From: Betaproteobacteria bacterium
GTDB lineage: Bacteria > Pseudomonadota > Gammaproteobacteria > Burkholderiales > Rhodocyclaceae
DNA: 42,287 bases
Assembly: GCA_020621865.1 (NCBI GenBank)
Contig: JAHRYW010000010.1
Span: 58,788 to 101,074, forward strand
Direction of reading: 5' to 3'
The notes below the pieces were generated by a model, which saw nothing but the letters and a program-made list of their open reading frames with translations, had not been told where the DNA came from and did no database searches. Shown one piece after another: positions 21,804 through 31,663 of the stretch. The position numbers and the translations under genes were made by a program. How positions within the stretch are numbered: the first letter of the stretch is position 1; every line of letters starts with the position of its first letter.

Positions 21804-22357
21804 TCGTCTACCTGCACGGTTTCTGTTCCTCGCCAGCCTCGTGGAAATCCCGCCTGCTGGCCGAGGAAATGGAAAGGCGAGGCTTGGCGGCGCATTTTCT
21901 CTGCCCGCAACTGTCGCCGGTGCCGGCCGAAGCCGTTGCCGCCGTCAGCCGTCTGATCGAACAGGCCAACGGGCCGGTGACCTTGGTCGGTTCCTCGCTG
22001 GGCGGCCATTACGCCAACCATCTGGCCGAAATACACGGTCTGAACGCCGTGCTGATCAATCCTGCGGTAGTTGATTGCCTCGATCTCAGCAGATTCGTCG
22101 GTGATCACCTCAATTTCCACAGCGGCGAAGCGTTTACCTTCACCGCAGCGCACGCCGAGCAGCTGATGGCCCAGGTTCGCCGGCCGATGCCGGAACGTTA
22201 CTGGCTGCTGCTCGAAGCGGGCGACGAAGTGCTCGATTACCGGCAGGCGGTCGATTTCTACGCCGGCTGCCGGCAAACCTTGCTGGCCGGCGGCGACCAC
22301 AGCTTCACGCGGTTTCCCGAATACATCCAGCAAATACTTGAATTTGCTGGGCTATAA
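21788..22357 (+). CDS. YqiA-like alpha/beta hydrolase (esterase)
   Basis: The 189-aa product belongs to the YqiA/YcfP group of small alpha/beta hydrolases. It opens with [17 protein letters not shown] (oxyanion region), has the nucleophile elbow [10 protein letters not shown] (Ser in GSSLGG), and a C-terminal GGDHSF with the catalytic His. E. coli YqiA is an esterase with short acyl substrates; the natural substrate is unknown. The ATG at 21788 overlaps uppP by 16 nt; the open frame further upstream lies inside uppP and is rejected. It ends 8 nt before the ribonuclease start. Confidence 0.88.
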   Translation: MDRGLIVYLHGFCSSPASWKSRLLAEEMERRGLAAHFLCPQLSPVPAEAVAAVSRLIEQANGPVTLVGSSLGGHYANHLAEIHGLNAVLINPAVVDCLDLSRFVGDHLNFHSGEAFTFTAAHAEQLMAQVRRPMPERYWLLLEAGDEVLDYRQAVDFYAGCRQTLLAGGDHSFTRFPEYIQQILEFAGL

Positions 22358-22358
22358 T
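22353..22358 (+). promoter_or_regulatory. Consensus -10 box immediately before the RNB gene
   Basis: A perfect TATAAT overlaps the stop codon of yqiA and ends 6 nt before the ATG at 22365. Transcription from it would begin at about the start codon, giving a leaderless or nearly leaderless mRNA. No good -35 box is seen at 17-nt spacing, so it may be chance. Confidence 0.35.
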
Positions 22359-22364
22359 CCGCCG

Positions 22365-24275
22365 ATGAACGTATTGTTTGAAGAAGATGGCGGCTTCAAG
22401 GCCGGCAGCATCATGGCCGACAACGACAGCTCGTTGCAGGTCGAAATGCCCACCGGGAAGCGCAGCAAGATCAAGGCCGCGACCGTTTTGTTGCGTTTTG
22501 AAAAACCTTCCGCTTCGGCGCTGCTCGAACAGGCGACGCCGTTGGCTGAAGAAATCGAACCGGATTTCCTCTGGGAGTGCGTGAACGATGGCGAATTTTC
22601 GTTTCTTGATTTTGCCCGTGATTACTACGGACACGAGCCCGCGCCGATCGAAGCGACGGCGGTGCTGCTTGCCCTGCACGCCGCGCCCGTCTATTTCCAC
22701 CGCAAAGGCAAGGGCCGCTTCCGCAAGGCGCCTGCCGACATTCTCGCAGCTGCTCTGGCCAATCTTGAAAAAAAGCGTCAGCAAGCGCTGGCGATGGAAG
22801 GCTGGATCAACGAGCTGAAGGAATTCCGCCTGCCGCCGGAAATCGGCGTGCTAAGCGATGCCCTGCTCTACGCCCCTGATCGCAACAAGCCGGAAACCAA
22901 GGCCTTCGAGTCGGCCTGCGCGGAACTTGGCCTGACGGCGGCGCAGTTGCTGTTCAAGTGCGGTGCCATCAAGTCGCCCTATTTCCTGCATTACCGCCGT
23001 TTCCTGCACGAACAGTTTCCCAAGGGCACCGGCTTTCCGGCGCTCGATGCGCCCCGGCTGCCGAGCGACCTGCCGCGCGCCGACGTCCGTGCCTTTTCGA
23101 TCGACGACGCCCACACCACCGAGATCGACGACGCGCTATCCGTCGTCAAGCTGCCTGGCATCGGCTCGCGCATCGGCATCCACATCGCCGCCCCGGGGCT
23201 GGCCATCGAACACGGCTCGCCGCTCGACGGCGTTGCCCGCGCCCGGCTGTCCACGGTCTACATGCCCGGCAACAAGATCACCATGCTGCCCGATGCCGTG
23301 GTCCAGAACTACACGCTGGCCGGCGGCACCGATTGCCCGGCCGTGTCGCTCTATCTGACGGTCAACGACTCGCTGGAAATCCTCAGCCACGAATCGCGGC
23401 TGGAGATGGTCCATATCGCCGCCAACCTGCGCCATCATGAAATCGAACCCTGGTTCAACGCCGAAACCATCAACGGCCCGCTGCCCGACCAGCCGTTCAA
23501 GGACGAGCTGGTTCATCTCTGGCACTTCGCCAATGCCTGCGAAGGCCGGCGCGGCAAGCCCTCGGCCATGCAGGGCATCAACGACTACAACTTCGCCATC
23601 GTCGGCGATCTGGCCGATCCCGACGCCTGCATCGTCGAGATCACCGAGCGCAAGCGCGGCAGCCCGCTCGACAAGCTGGTCGCCGAATTGATGATCGTCG
23701 CCAACTCGACCTGGGGCGGCCTGCTCGCCGAGAAGAACATCGCCTGCCTCTACCGGGCGCAAACCCAGGGCAAGGTCCGGATGACCACCTCGCCACTGCC
23801 GCACGAAGGTCTCGGCGTGCCGCAATACGCCTGGATGACCTCGCCGCTACGCCGTTACTGCGATTTGGTCAATCAATGGCAGCTGATCGCCTGCCTGCAG
23901 GGCGAAACGCCGGCCTATGCGCAGAAATCGGCCGAACTGTTCGCTGCAATGCGCGATTTCGAGCTGACCTACTCGGCCTACGCCGATTTCCAGCGCCAGA
24001 TGGAGCGCTACTGGTGCCTGCGCTGGCTGCAGCAGCATGGTATCGAAGAAATCGACGCCACCGTGCGCCGCGAACAGAGCGTCAAGCTGGACCACCTGCC
24101 GGTGCTGTTGCGCGTCCCCTCATTGCCGACCGACCTGGCGGCCGGGCAGCGCGTCCGGCTGGCCGTCGAGAGCATAGACCTGCTGGCGCCGGAGCTCTCG
24201 TGCCGCTTTCTCAATTTGCTCGGCCAAACCGAACAGATTGAAGTCGTCGAGGAGTCCACGGAGGACGCCGAGTGA
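22365..24275 (+). CDS. RNB-domain exoribonuclease (RNase II family)
   Basis: The 636-aa product starts MNVLFEEDGGFKAGSIM, a cold-shock-like N-domain, and carries an RNB catalytic core: SIDDAHTTEIDDALSVV (about 245-261) supplies the metal-binding aspartates, then MLPDAVVQNYTLAGG and WMTSPLRRYCDLVNQWQL, the end of the RNB domain. The C-terminus is shorter than in RNase R and lacks its lysine-rich tail. It would degrade single-stranded RNA 3' to 5' in the cytoplasm. An in-frame TTG 27 nt upstream is inside yqiA and rejected. It overlaps the next gene by four bases (GTGA). Confidence 0.9.
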   Translation: MNVLFEEDGGFKAGSIMADNDSSLQVEMPTGKRSKIKAATVLLRFEKPSASALLEQATPLAEEIEPDFLWECVNDGEFSFLDFARDYYGHEPAPIEATAVLLALHAAPVYFHRKGKGRFRKAPADILAAALANLEKKRQQALAMEGWINELKEFRLPPEIGVLSDALLYAPDRNKPETKAFESACAELGLTAAQLLFKCGAIKSPYFLHYRRFLHEQFPKGTGFPALDAPRLPSDLPRADVRAFSIDDAHTTEIDDALSVVKLPGIGSRIGIHIAAPGLAIEHGSPLDGVARARLSTVYMPGNKITMLPDAVVQNYTLAGGTDCPAVSLYLTVNDSLEILSHESRLEMVHIAANLRHHEIEPWFNAETINGPLPDQPFKDELVHLWHFANACEGRRGKPSAMQGINDYNFAIVGDLADPDACIVEITERKRGSPLDKLVAELMIVANSTWGGLLAEKNIACLYRAQTQGKVRMTTSPLPHEGLGVPQYAWMTSPLRRYCDLVNQWQLIACLQGETPAYAQKSAELFAAMRDFELTYSAYADFQRQMERYWCLRWLQQHGIEEIDATVRREQSVKLDHLPVLLRVPSLPTDLAAGQRVRLAVESIDLLAPELSCRFLNLLGQTEQIEVVEESTEDAE

Positions 24276-25162
24276 AAGGCAAGGCCTCCTTGCGTCCGTT
24301 CCCGGTGGTCAAGCCAGACCGCCGGCTATGGATCGCTGTTGGCGTTTCACTCGCTTTTCACGCTCTGCTGCTGGCGCTCCACTTCCAGTTTCCCGATACC
24401 TCCAAGGCTTTCCGCGAAAAGGCCATGGACATCATCCTGGTCAACGCCAAGTCGGCCCACAAACCCGCCGATGCCCAGGCGCTGGCCCAGTCCAGTCTCG
24501 ACGGCGGCGGCAACACCGATGAGAACCGTCGGGCCAAGACGCCTTTGCCGCCAACCCATCAGCAAACCGAAGGCGATGCCATCCAGCAGATGCAGCGCCG
24601 CGTGCAGGAGCTGGAAACCGCCCAGCAAAAACTGCTGACCCAGGCCAAGAGCCTGCGCAACGTCGCGGCCGCCAATACGGCAACTGAGCAACCGTCGCCG
24701 GCGCCCAGTATCAGCGGTCTCGACCTGGCCGAATCGGCCCGGGCAATGGCCCGGTTGGAGGGTGAAATCGCCAAGACAGCCGATGAATACAGCAAACGGC
24801 CGCGCAAGAAATTCGTCGGCGCACGGACCGAGGAGTACGCGCTGGCTGCCTATCTCGATGCCTGGAAGCAGAAGATCGAGCGCGTCGGCACCCTCAACTA
24901 TCCGGAAGAGGCGCGCGGCAAACTCTACGGCGCGGTGGTCATTTTCGTCGAACTGAGCGCCGAGGATGGCAGCCTGTACAACGCCGAAATCTCAAAGTCA
25001 TCCGGCCATAAGGTGCTCGACCAGGCGGCGCTGCGCATCCTGCGCATGTCGGCGCCGTTCGGCGCGATTCCGAAACAGGGTCTGGGCGGCGCCACCGTGC
25101 TTTCCTTTGCCCGTACCTGGTATTTCACGCAGGGTGACTCCCTGAATACGGCAGCCAAGTGA
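24272..25162 (+). CDS. TonB C-terminal domain (energy transducer) protein
   Basis: The 296-aa product has a cytoplasmic N-terminus, one membrane helix (about residues 22-40, WIAVGVSLAFHALLLALHF), a long Gln/Ala-rich periplasmic segment with a predicted coiled coil (about 108-130), and a C-terminal TonB domain (YLDAWKQKIERVGTLNYPEEA, KSSGHKVLDQAALRILR). It would link proton-motive force to outer-membrane receptors, or act in another envelope role. No exbB/exbD or receptor is adjacent, and the linker lacks the usual Pro-Glu/Pro-Lys repeats. The start is GTG, overlapping the RNB stop as GTGA. Confidence 0.85.
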   Translation: MKGKASLRPFPVVKPDRRLWIAVGVSLAFHALLLALHFQFPDTSKAFREKAMDIILVNAKSAHKPADAQALAQSSLDGGGNTDENRRAKTPLPPTHQQTEGDAIQQMQRRVQELETAQQKLLTQAKSLRNVAAANTATEQPSPAPSISGLDLAESARAMARLEGEIAKTADEYSKRPRKKFVGARTEEYALAAYLDAWKQKIERVGTLNYPEEARGKLYGAVVIFVELSAEDGSLYNAEISKSSGHKVLDQAALRILRMSAPFGAIPKQGLGGATVLSFARTWYFTQGDSLNTAAK

Positions 25163-25213
25163 GCGTCCGCGTGGGCGATGTTCCGGTGGCGAGCTTCATT
25201 TTCTCAAACGACC

Positions 25214-26038
25214 ATGCCTGATCTCTACGCCGTTTTTGGCAACCCGATTGCCCATTCCAAATCCCCGGCCATCCATGCCAGCTTCGCCGCAAGTACCAGT
25301 CAGGACATGGTCTATGAGGCCCGCCTGGCGCCGCTTGATGGCTTTGCGCCCGCTATTGCAGAATTTGTAGCGGCGGGCGGCAAGGGGGCGAACGTTACTG
25401 TGCCGTTCAAGGAAGATGCCTTCCGGTTGGCTACGCGGCTCTCCGACCGGGCGGCACGCGCCGGGGCGGTCAATACGCTGGCCTTTGCCGATGGCGAAGT
25501 ATTTGGCGACAACACCGATGGCGCCGGTCTGGTTCGCGACATCACGCTCAATCTCGGCTATTCGCTGAACGGCCGCCGCATTCTGCTGCTCGGCGCCGGC
25601 GGTGCTTCGCGTGGCGTGATCGCCCCCCTGCTGGCAGAAAAGCCGGCGGCGTTGTTCATTGCCAATCGCAGCGCCGAGAAGGCGGTTAAGTTGGCGGAAG
25701 ATTTTTCCGATATCGCGCCGGTAAATGGCGGTAGTTTTGCCGATCTTGCCGGTAAAAGCTTCGATCTGCTGATCAATGCGACTTCGGCCAGCCTGGCCGG
25801 TGCGAGTTTGCCGCTGCCGCCTGGCCTCTTTGCGCCGGGTGCGCTGGCCTACGACATGATGTACGGCAAAGGCGAGACGCCGTTCCTGCTGCAGGCCCGG
25901 GAGCAGGGCGCGGCGCGCGGCGCCGACGGGCTGGGTATGCTGGTCGAGCAGGCCGCCGAGGCCTTCTTCGTCTGGCGCGCCGTGCGTCCGCAAACGGCGC
26001 CGGTGCTCGCTGATCTGCGCGCCAAGCTGGCCGGATGA
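25214..26038 (+). CDS. aroE: Shikimate dehydrogenase AroE
   Basis: The 274-aa product reduces 3-dehydroshikimate to shikimate with NADPH. It has the shikimate-binding N-terminus [14 protein letters not shown] (8-21, with the Ser-Lys-Ser motif), [13 protein letters not shown] with the catalytic Lys, [12 protein letters not shown], the nucleotide-binding loop GAGGASRGV and the C-terminal [16 protein letters not shown]. An earlier ATG (25178) would add 12 residues not seen in relatives. The ATGA overlap with mtgA shows coupling. Confidence 0.95.
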   Translation: MPDLYAVFGNPIAHSKSPAIHASFAASTSQDMVYEARLAPLDGFAPAIAEFVAAGGKGANVTVPFKEDAFRLATRLSDRAARAGAVNTLAFADGEVFGDNTDGAGLVRDITLNLGYSLNGRRILLLGAGGASRGVIAPLLAEKPAALFIANRSAEKAVKLAEDFSDIAPVNGGSFADLAGKSFDLLINATSASLAGASLPLPPGLFAPGALAYDMMYGKGETPFLLQAREQGAARGADGLGMLVEQAAEAFFVWRAVRPQTAPVLADLRAKLAG

Positions 26039-26730
26039 AAGTCGTCGGCCACTGGCTGAAGCGGGCCTTGCTGGCCCTGCTCGGACTGTTTCTGCTCTGG
26101 CAGTTGTGGCTACTTGGCTGGGTGCTGTTCTGGGCCTGGTTCAATCCCGGCGAAACCCGCTTCATGGAGATCCGCCTGGCCGAGCTGCGCCAGAAGGTGC
26201 CGGATGCCCAGTTGAAACAGCAATGGGTGCCCTATGAGCGGATTTCGATCCACCTGAAGCGGGCGATAATCGCCGCCGAAGATGCCAAGTTCGTCGATCA
26301 TGAGGGCTTCGACTGGGAAGGCATGCAGAAAGCACTGGAAAAGAATCAGAAGAAGGGGCGTTTCGTCGCCGGTGGCTCGACCATCAGCCAGCAATTGGCG
26401 AAAAACCTGTTCCTGACGCCGACCAAGTCGTATTTCCGCAAGGTCGAGGAGGCGATCATCACGCTGATGCTGGAGCATCTGTGGAGCAAGCGGCGGATTT
26501 TCGAGGTCTATTTGAACGTGATCGAGTGGGGCAATGGCGTCTTCGGCGCCGAGGCGGCGGCGCGCCATTATTTCAACACCAGCGCTGCTCAGCTTGGCCC
26601 GGAACAGGCGGCGCGGTTGGCTGGCATGGTGCCCAATCCGCGCTTCTATGACCGCAACCGCGGGGCGCCGGGTTTGGGGCGCAAAACGGGGATCATTCTC
26701 GGCCGCATGGCCGGTGCCGACGTGCCGTGA
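26035..26730 (+). CDS. mtgA: Monofunctional peptidoglycan glycosyltransferase MtgA
   Basis: The 231-aa GT51 enzyme polymerises lipid II into glycan strands. It has an N-terminal membrane anchor (about residues 9-36), then [19 protein letters not shown] with the catalytic Glu at 82, [41 protein letters not shown] in part and a second acidic motif [14 protein letters not shown]. There is no transpeptidase domain. The start overlaps the aroE stop (ATGA), a pairing common in betaproteobacteria. Confidence 0.96.
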   Translation: MKVVGHWLKRALLALLGLFLLWQLWLLGWVLFWAWFNPGETRFMEIRLAELRQKVPDAQLKQQWVPYERISIHLKRAIIAAEDAKFVDHEGFDWEGMQKALEKNQKKGRFVAGGSTISQQLAKNLFLTPTKSYFRKVEEAIITLMLEHLWSKRRIFEVYLNVIEWGNGVFGAEAAARHYFNTSAAQLGPEQAARLAGMVPNPRFYDRNRGAPGLGRKTGIILGRMAGADVP

Positions 26731-26824
26731 AATATTGCCGAATTGCCCGCTTTTTGGGGTGATTTTGTCGGGGTCCTGACCTTCGGCCGGTGATAAAATG
26801 GCGGTCCATTTGCGGCACTGCACC

Positions 26825-28267
26825 ATGAGCGAAGAAGCCCAGCTGACCGATACCGAAGACTTGCAGGAGCGCCTCGCCGAGGTGCAGACCCTGCTCGCCC
26901 GGCACAAGCTGGTCGAGGAACTGGTGCACCGGCAGGAAGGGCCGCGCCACGACCTGGTCGAGGATATCGTTCACAAGCAGCATCTGAACGAGCTGCAGGA
27001 CCGCCTGGAACCGATGCACCCGGCGGACATCGCCTACGTGCTGGAGGCCCTGCCGACCGACGAGCGTCTGATCGTCTGGAACCTGGTCAATCCTGAGCTC
27101 GAAGGCGAGGTCCTGCTCGAAGTCTCGGACGCCGTCCGCGAAAGCCTGATCGAGTCGATGGGGCGGACCGAGCTGGTCGCCGCCGCCGAGACGCTCGATG
27201 CCGACGAACTGGCCGACCTGGCGCCCGACCTGCCGCAGGGCGTCATCGACGACGTCTTCCGCGGCCTGTCGGTTGAGGAGCGCGAGCAGTTGCGCGCCGC
27301 GATGTCCTACCCCGAGGATTCGGTCGGCTCGATCATGGACTTCGACATGGTTACCGTCCGCGAGGATGTGTCGCTCGAAGTCGTGCTGCGTTACCTGCGC
27401 CGTTTCGATGAACTGCCCGACCATACCGACCAGCTGTTTGTCGTCGATCGCGACGAACACCTGAAGGGCGTGCTGCCGCTGAACATCCTGCTGGTCAACG
27501 AGGTCGATGTCGAAGTCGGCACGCTGATGCAAACCGATTTCGTCGAACTGGAACCCGACGATCTGGCCGACGAGGCGGCCAAGGCCTTCGAGCGTTACGA
27601 CCTGGTGTCGGCGCCGGTGGTCGATCCGGAAGGCAAACTGGTCGGCCGGGTGACGGTTAACGAGGTGGTCGACTACATCCGCGAAGAAGCCGAGCACGAG
27701 CAACTGGCTCAGGCCGGTCTGCGCGAGGAAGAAGATATTTTCGCCTCGGTCTGGGATTCGGTGAAAAACCGCTGGTCCTGGCTGGCCGTCAACCTGGTCA
27801 CCGCCTTTGTCGCCTCGCGGGTGATCGGCGCCTTCGAGGGGTCGATCGAAAAGCTGGTCGCCCTGGCAGCCTTGATGCCCATCGTCGCCGGCATCGGCGG
27901 CAATTCCGGCAACCAGACGATCACGATGATCGTCCGTGCCATCGCCATGGGCCAGGTCCAGCCCGATGCGATGCGTCGCCTGCTGCGCAAGGAACTCGGC
28001 GTGGCCAGCATCAACGGCCTGATCTGGGGCGGCCTGCTTGGGGTCGCCGCCTGGACGCTCTACGGCAGTGCCAAGCTGGGCATCGTGATGACCGCGGCGA
28101 TGACGCTGAACCTGCTGCTGGCCGCCTCGGCCGGCGTCGGCATTCCGCTGCTGCGCCAGAAATTCGGCGCCGATCCGGCCGTCGGCGGCTCGGTGATGAT
28201 CACCGCGCTGACTGATTCCGGCGGGTTTTTCATTTTCCTGGGCCTGGCCACACTCTTCCTGATGTAA
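26825..28267 (+). CDS. mgtE: Magnesium transporter MgtE
   Basis: The 480-aa product has an acidic MgtE N-domain (about 1-160; MHPADIAYVLEALPTDER), two CBS domains (about 165-285) that sense Mg2+, and a C-terminal channel of five helices (about 310-480) with PIVAGIGGNSGNQTITMIVRA and TALTDSGGFFIFLGLA. It passes Mg2+ across the inner membrane. The ATG at 26825 is the typical start. The 94-nt gap upstream has a -10-like GATAAAAT near 26793 and GC-rich short repeats, but no clear Mg-sensing leader. A degenerate copy of the dispersed element follows the gene. Confidence 0.95.
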   Translation: MSEEAQLTDTEDLQERLAEVQTLLARHKLVEELVHRQEGPRHDLVEDIVHKQHLNELQDRLEPMHPADIAYVLEALPTDERLIVWNLVNPELEGEVLLEVSDAVRESLIESMGRTELVAAAETLDADELADLAPDLPQGVIDDVFRGLSVEEREQLRAAMSYPEDSVGSIMDFDMVTVREDVSLEVVLRYLRRFDELPDHTDQLFVVDRDEHLKGVLPLNILLVNEVDVEVGTLMQTDFVELEPDDLADEAAKAFERYDLVSAPVVDPEGKLVGRVTVNEVVDYIREEAEHEQLAQAGLREEEDIFASVWDSVKNRWSWLAVNLVTAFVASRVIGAFEGSIEKLVALAALMPIVAGIGGNSGNQTITMIVRAIAMGQVQPDAMRRLLRKELGVASINGLIWGGLLGVAAWTLYGSAKLGIVMTAAMTLNLLLAASAGVGIPLLRQKFGADPAVGGSVMITALTDSGGFFIFLGLATLFLM

Positions 28268-28280
28268 GGCCCTGCCGGAC

Positions 28281-28321
28281 GGTCAAATTTCAATTTTGAC
28301 CAAAATTTCCGGCCGACCGCG
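28281..28321 (-). repeat. Degenerate copy G of the dispersed element
   Basis: On the minus strand this reads GCGCGGTCGGCCGGAAATTTTGG, then TCAAAATTGAAATTTGACCG. It shares CGGTCGGCCGG and the TTTTGG.CAAAA..GAAAT layout with copies C and D but lacks the AATGCTA half. A 7-bp stem, GGTCAAA (28281-28287) with TTTGACC, is the alternative reading. It lies in the 85-nt gap between the convergent mgtE and sugE. Confidence 0.45.
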
Positions 28322-28352
28322 CCCTGCAGGAAGTCCCCTTGGGGGATAGCAT

Positions 28353-28691
28353 TCAGTGCGCGTCGGGTGTGACCAGCTTCAAGCCAACGATGCCGGCGAC
28401 GATCAGGCCGATGCAGACGAAGCGCAATACTTCGCGCGATTCGTTGAACAGGTAGATGCCCAGAATCGCCGTGCCGACCGCGCCGATGCCGGTCCATACC
28501 GCGTAGGCGGTGCCCAGCGGCAGCACTTTCAGCGACCAGCCGAGCAGTGCAACGCTGGCCACCATGGCGACCAGCGTCGCTACCGACGGCCACAGGCGGC
28601 TGAAGCCTTCGGTGTATTTGAGGCCGACCGCCCAGCCGACCTCGCAGAGGCCGGCGACCAACAGGATCAGCCAGGCGAAGCCGGAACTCAT
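28353..28691 (-). CDS. sugE: SugE/Gdx-type small multidrug resistance exporter
   Basis: The 112-aa four-helix membrane protein matches the SugE branch of the SMR family: [23 protein letters not shown] (helix 1, with the essential Glu at about 17) and [21 protein letters not shown] (helix 3). E. coli SugE (Gdx) begins ...[21 protein letters not shown]. Members of this branch export guanidinium in exchange for protons, or quaternary ammonium compounds. There is no space for a guanidine riboswitch: its ATG directly follows the hemL stop. Confidence 0.92.
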   Translation of the reverse strand: MSSGFAWLILLVAGLCEVGWAVGLKYTEGFSRLWPSVATLVAMVASVALLGWSLKVLPLGTAYAVWTGIGAVGTAILGIYLFNESREVLRFVCIGLIVAGIVGLKLVTPDAH

Positions 28692-29987
28692 TTATTTCAG
28701 TGTGGCGAAATAGGCCTCGGCAGCCGCAATGGTGCCGGCGATGTCGGCATCCGTGTGGGCGGCCGAGACGAAACCGGCCTCGAAGGCCGACGGCGCAAAA
28801 TAGTGGCCGGCATCGAGCATGGCGTGGAAGAAGCGGTTGAAGGCTTCCTTGTCGCAGGCCAGCACTTCGTCGTAGGTTCCCGGGCATTTTTCGGCGAAGT
28901 AGAGGCCGAACATGCCGCCGATGTTCTGGGCGGCGAAAGCGACGCCGTGCTTCTGCGCGGCGCCGACCAGGCCGTCGCACAGTGCCTTGGTCTTGGCGGT
29001 CAGGCTTTCATAGAAGCCGGGTGCCTGGATCAGCTTCAGCGTGGCCAGCCCGGCCGCCGTGGCGATCGGGTTGCCGGACAGCGTGCCGGCCTGATAGACC
29101 GGGCCGAGCGGGGCGATTTGTTCCATGATTTCGCGCTTGCCGCCAAAGGCGCCGAGCGGCATGCCGCCGCCGACCACCTTGCCGAAGGTGGACAGGTCCG
29201 GGGTGATGCCGAACAGGCCCTGGGCGCTCTTCGGGCCGACACGGAAGCCAGTCATCACTTCGTCGAAAATCAGCACGGCGCCGTACTGCGTGCACAGATC
29301 GCGCATCGCCTGCAGGAATTCGGCGGTCGGGGCGATCAGGTTCATGTTGCCGACCACCGGTTCGACGATCACTGCGGCGATCCGGTCGGGATGCTTGGCG
29401 AAGGCTTCGGCCAGTTGTTGCGGGTCGTTGTAGGCCAGCACCATCGTGTGCTGCGCCAGGTCGGCCGGCACGCCGGACGACGACGGGTTGCCGAAGGTCA
29501 GCAGGCCGGAGCCGGCCTTGACCAAGAGGCTGTCGGAATGGCCGTGGTAGCAGCCCTCGAACTTGATCAGTACGTCACGGCCGGTATGGCCGCGGGCCAG
29601 GCGGATGGCGCTCATCGTCGCCTCGGTGCCGGAGGAAACCAGGCGCACCATGTCCATCGACGGAATCAGCTCGCAGAGCAGGTCGGCGATCTCGACTTCC
29701 TTCTCGGTCGGCGCGCCGAACGAGAGGCCATCGACGACGGCGGCCTGGACGGCGGCGATGACCTCCGGATGGGCGTGGCCGAGGATCATCGGGCCCCAGG
29801 AGCCGACGTAGTCGGTGTACCACTTGCCGTCGGCGTCCTGCACTTTCGGGCCGACGCCCTTCTGGAAGAAGCAGGGCGTGCCGCCCACCGAGCGGAAGGC
29901 GCGGACCGGCGAGTTGACGCCGCCCGGGATGTGGCGCTGGGCGCGTTCGAACAGTTGCTGGTTGCGCGAAGTGGCGTTGTCACTCAT
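28692..29987 (-). CDS. hemL: Glutamate-1-semialdehyde 2,1-aminomutase HemL
   Basis: The 431-aa PLP-dependent enzyme makes 5-aminolevulinate in the C5 haem pathway. It begins [24 protein letters not shown] in part, has [18 protein letters not shown] and the cofactor Lys270 in [17 protein letters not shown]. Length equals the family norm. Its ATG overlaps the thiE stop as ATGA; thiD-thiE-hemL order is common in betaproteobacteria. It is followed without a gap by sugE. Confidence 0.97.
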   Translation of the reverse strand: MSDNATSRNQQLFERAQRHIPGGVNSPVRAFRSVGGTPCFFQKGVGPKVQDADGKWYTDYVGSWGPMILGHAHPEVIAAVQAAVVDGLSFGAPTEKEVEIADLLCELIPSMDMVRLVSSGTEATMSAIRLARGHTGRDVLIKFEGCYHGHSDSLLVKAGSGLLTFGNPSSSGVPADLAQHTMVLAYNDPQQLAEAFAKHPDRIAAVIVEPVVGNMNLIAPTAEFLQAMRDLCTQYGAVLIFDEVMTGFRVGPKSAQGLFGITPDLSTFGKVVGGGMPLGAFGGKREIMEQIAPLGPVYQAGTLSGNPIATAAGLATLKLIQAPGFYESLTAKTKALCDGLVGAAQKHGVAFAAQNIGGMFGLYFAEKCPGTYDEVLACDKEAFNRFFHAMLDAGHYFAPSAFEAGFVSAAHTDADIAGTIAAAEAYFATLK

Positions 29988-30619
29988 GGCTGGGCTTCCT
30001 CGAAGAGTTTTTGGTAGGCGGCGGCGCGGGCGGCAATGTCCGGCGCGGAAAAGAGGTCAGTGATGACGGCGATCAGGTCGACGCCGGCGGCAATCAGCGG
30101 CGCTGCGTTGGCTAGTGTGATGCCGCCGATGGCGCAGACCGGCACGGCGATTTCGGTTTTTGCCCGAAAAAACAGGCCGACCGTAGCATTGGCCGCCTGC
30201 GGCTTGGTCAGCGACGGATAGGCGGCACCGAAGGCGATGTAGTCGGCGCCGGCCCGGGCAGCGGCCTGGCCGGCGCCAAAATCGGCGTAGCACGAGGCGC
30301 CGAGAGTCTTGCCGGGGCCGAGAATGGCGCGGGCGGCGACCAGGTTGCCGTCATCCTCGCCGAGATGCACGCCGTCGGCATCGATCAGTGCGGCTAGTGC
30401 CAGATTGTCGTTGATCAGCAAGGTCGCGCCGAAACGGCTGGTCAATTCACGCAGCGCCCGAGCGCGATTGACCCGCTCGGGCATCGTGCTCAGCTTGTCG
30501 CGGTACTGGACCACGCGACAGCCGCCGGCCAGCGCCGCCTCGACGTCGGCTATTAGGCGGGTGCCGTCGGCACAATCGGGGGTGACGGCATAAAGGCCGC
30601 GCAACTCAGGCTTGGCCAT
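29984..30619 (-). CDS. thiE: Thiamine-phosphate synthase ThiE
   Basis: The 211-aa TIM-barrel enzyme joins HMP diphosphate and thiazole phosphate. Motifs: GLYAVTPD at the start, [47 protein letters not shown] and [10 protein letters not shown] start it at [14 protein letters not shown] (30619), 14 nt inside thiD, rather than 24 nt further upstream. Residues 144-158 ([15 protein letters not shown]) are encoded by copy E of the dispersed repeat; in relatives this stretch is a variable helix between TKP and the IGG phosphate loop, so overall length is normal. No thi box precedes it. Confidence 0.95.
   Translation of the reverse strand: MAKPELRGLYAVTPDCADGTRLIADVEAALAGGCRVVQYRDKLSTMPERVNRARALRELTSRFGATLLINDNLALAALIDADGVHLGEDDGNLVAARAILGPGKTLGASCYADFGAGQAAARAGADYIAFGAAYPSLTKPQAANATVGLFFRAKTEIAVPVCAIGGITLANAAPLIAAGVDLIAVITDLFSAPDIAARAAAYQKLFEEAQP
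30149..30194 (-). repeat. Dispersed AATGCTACGGTC element, copy E, inside thiE
   Basis: On the minus strand the core is at 30190-30179, preceded by GGCC and followed by GGCCTG, T6, CGGGCAAAAACCGAAAT. It is in frame in thiE and encodes [19 protein letters not shown] flanks the core on both sides, and the T-run after it makes it resemble a terminator inside a coding region. Confidence 0.88.
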
Positions 30620-31472
30620 CGCCTGCCTTGTCAGCGCTGGCATCTTCCTCGCCGCCGCGTGCCCAGAAGAAGCGATCCGGGATCAACTGGCCCATGCCAG
30701 CATGGAAACCGTTCTTCAGCGTCTGCCAGGTGTAGTCCTGGGCGTCGCGCACGGCGTCTTCAATGCTGGCGCCACCGGCGATGCAGCCAGCGATGGCCGA
30801 AGCCAGCGTGCACCCCGAGCCGTGATAGCTGCCCGGCAAGCGCTCCCACCGGTCGTGGCGGAGCGCGCCTTCGGGGCCGTACAGGGTGTTGATCACCTGC
30901 GGCGTGTTCTCGTGTGTGCCGGTGATCAGCACGTACTGCGCGCCCATCTCGATCAGGCGCTGGGCGCAGACGTCGATCGTCGGTTCGCTTTCGTCGTCGT
31001 CGCTTTCGGCCAGCCGGCGGGCCTCGGGGGCGTTCGGCGTAAGCAGCGTGGTCTGCGGCAACAGCATCTCGCGGATTGCCGAAATGATCTCCTCGCTCGA
31101 CAACTCGTCGCCGCGCCCGGAGGCCAGCACCGGATCGAAGATCAGCGGGATTTCCGGATAGTCGGAGACGATCTCGGCCACCGCCAGCACATTCTCGACA
31201 CTGCCCAGCACGCCTATCTTAAAGGCGACGACCGGCATGTCCTCCAGGATGGTCCGTGCCTGCTGCTCGACCAGTTCGGCGGCCAGCGGGTGCACGCTCT
31301 GCACGCCGACCGTGTCCTGCACGGTGACGGCAGTCAGCGCGGTCAACGGATGGCAACCGAGGCTGGCCAGGGTCAACAGGTCGGCCTGGACGCCGGCGCC
31401 GGACGACGGATCGCTGGCGGCAAAGACGAGAACCAGCGGCGGGCTGGGTGGATTGGCGGGGCTTGAGGTCAT
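30606..31472 (-). CDS. thiD: Hydroxymethylpyrimidine/phosphomethylpyrimidine kinase ThiD
   Basis: The 288-aa ribokinase-fold enzyme phosphorylates HMP-P to [24 protein letters not shown] (about 15-33), [30 protein letters not shown] and the C-terminal [16 protein letters not shown] (anion hole with the catalytic region GSGC) mark it. It is the first gene of thiD-thiE-hemL-sugE. Its 191-nt upstream region, shared with the divergent pilG, has no TPP element, only a weak TAAAAT box near 31531 on the minus strand. Confidence 0.95.
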   Translation of the reverse strand: MTSSPANPPSPPLVLVFAASDPSSGAGVQADLLTLASLGCHPLTALTAVTVQDTVGVQSVHPLAAELVEQQARTILEDMPVVAFKIGVLGSVENVLAVAEIVSDYPEIPLIFDPVLASGRGDELSSEEIISAIREMLLPQTTLLTPNAPEARRLAESDDDESEPTIDVCAQRLIEMGAQYVLITGTHENTPQVINTLYGPEGALRHDRWERLPGSYHGSGCTLASAIAGCIAGGASIEDAVRDAQDYTWQTLKNGFHAGMGQLIPDRFFWARGGEEDASADKAGDGQA

Positions 31473-31611
31473 TGATGCTCGCGTCCTTGGCGGGCGCGAA
31501 TGGGATTGGGTAAGATGGCCACGATTTTATCCGAATCTGCAGGCCGCCGAATTGATCATTGGCAAGCGATCATGCGCTTGGCGCTATTGATTTACGGCAA
31601 TACTTCCGTAG

Positions 31612-31649
31612 TATGATGCAACGATAGCTAATAGCGCCCCATCAGGGGC
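31612..31649 (+). promoter_or_regulatory. Probable pilG promoter -10 box and leader hairpin
   Basis: TATGAT (31612-31617) is a good -10 box with TTTACG-like sequence upstream at non-ideal spacing. In the leader, GCCCC (31636-31640), loop ATCA and GGGGC (31645-31649) form a small GC hairpin just before the ribosome-binding site AGGGGA (31651-31656). The rest of the gap toward thiD has a 6-bp repeat CAAGCG/CGCTTG (31563-31580) and nothing else clear. Confidence 0.4.
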
Positions 31650-31663
31650 CAGGGGACAAGGAA

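Noticed and set aside
28650..28720. Guanidine riboswitch before sugE
   Set aside because: There is no non-coding space between hemL and sugE, and I see no mini-ykkC-type ACGR hairpins in the hemL end.
28356..30017. 553-aa plus-strand frame antisense to sugE and hemL
   Set aside because: It covers two clear genes, has no recognisable domain, and its composition is that of an antisense shadow.
31473..31663. TPP riboswitch upstream of thiD
   Set aside because: Neither CTGAGA nor the ACC..GAACCTGA..GG core occurs on the minus strand in this gap.
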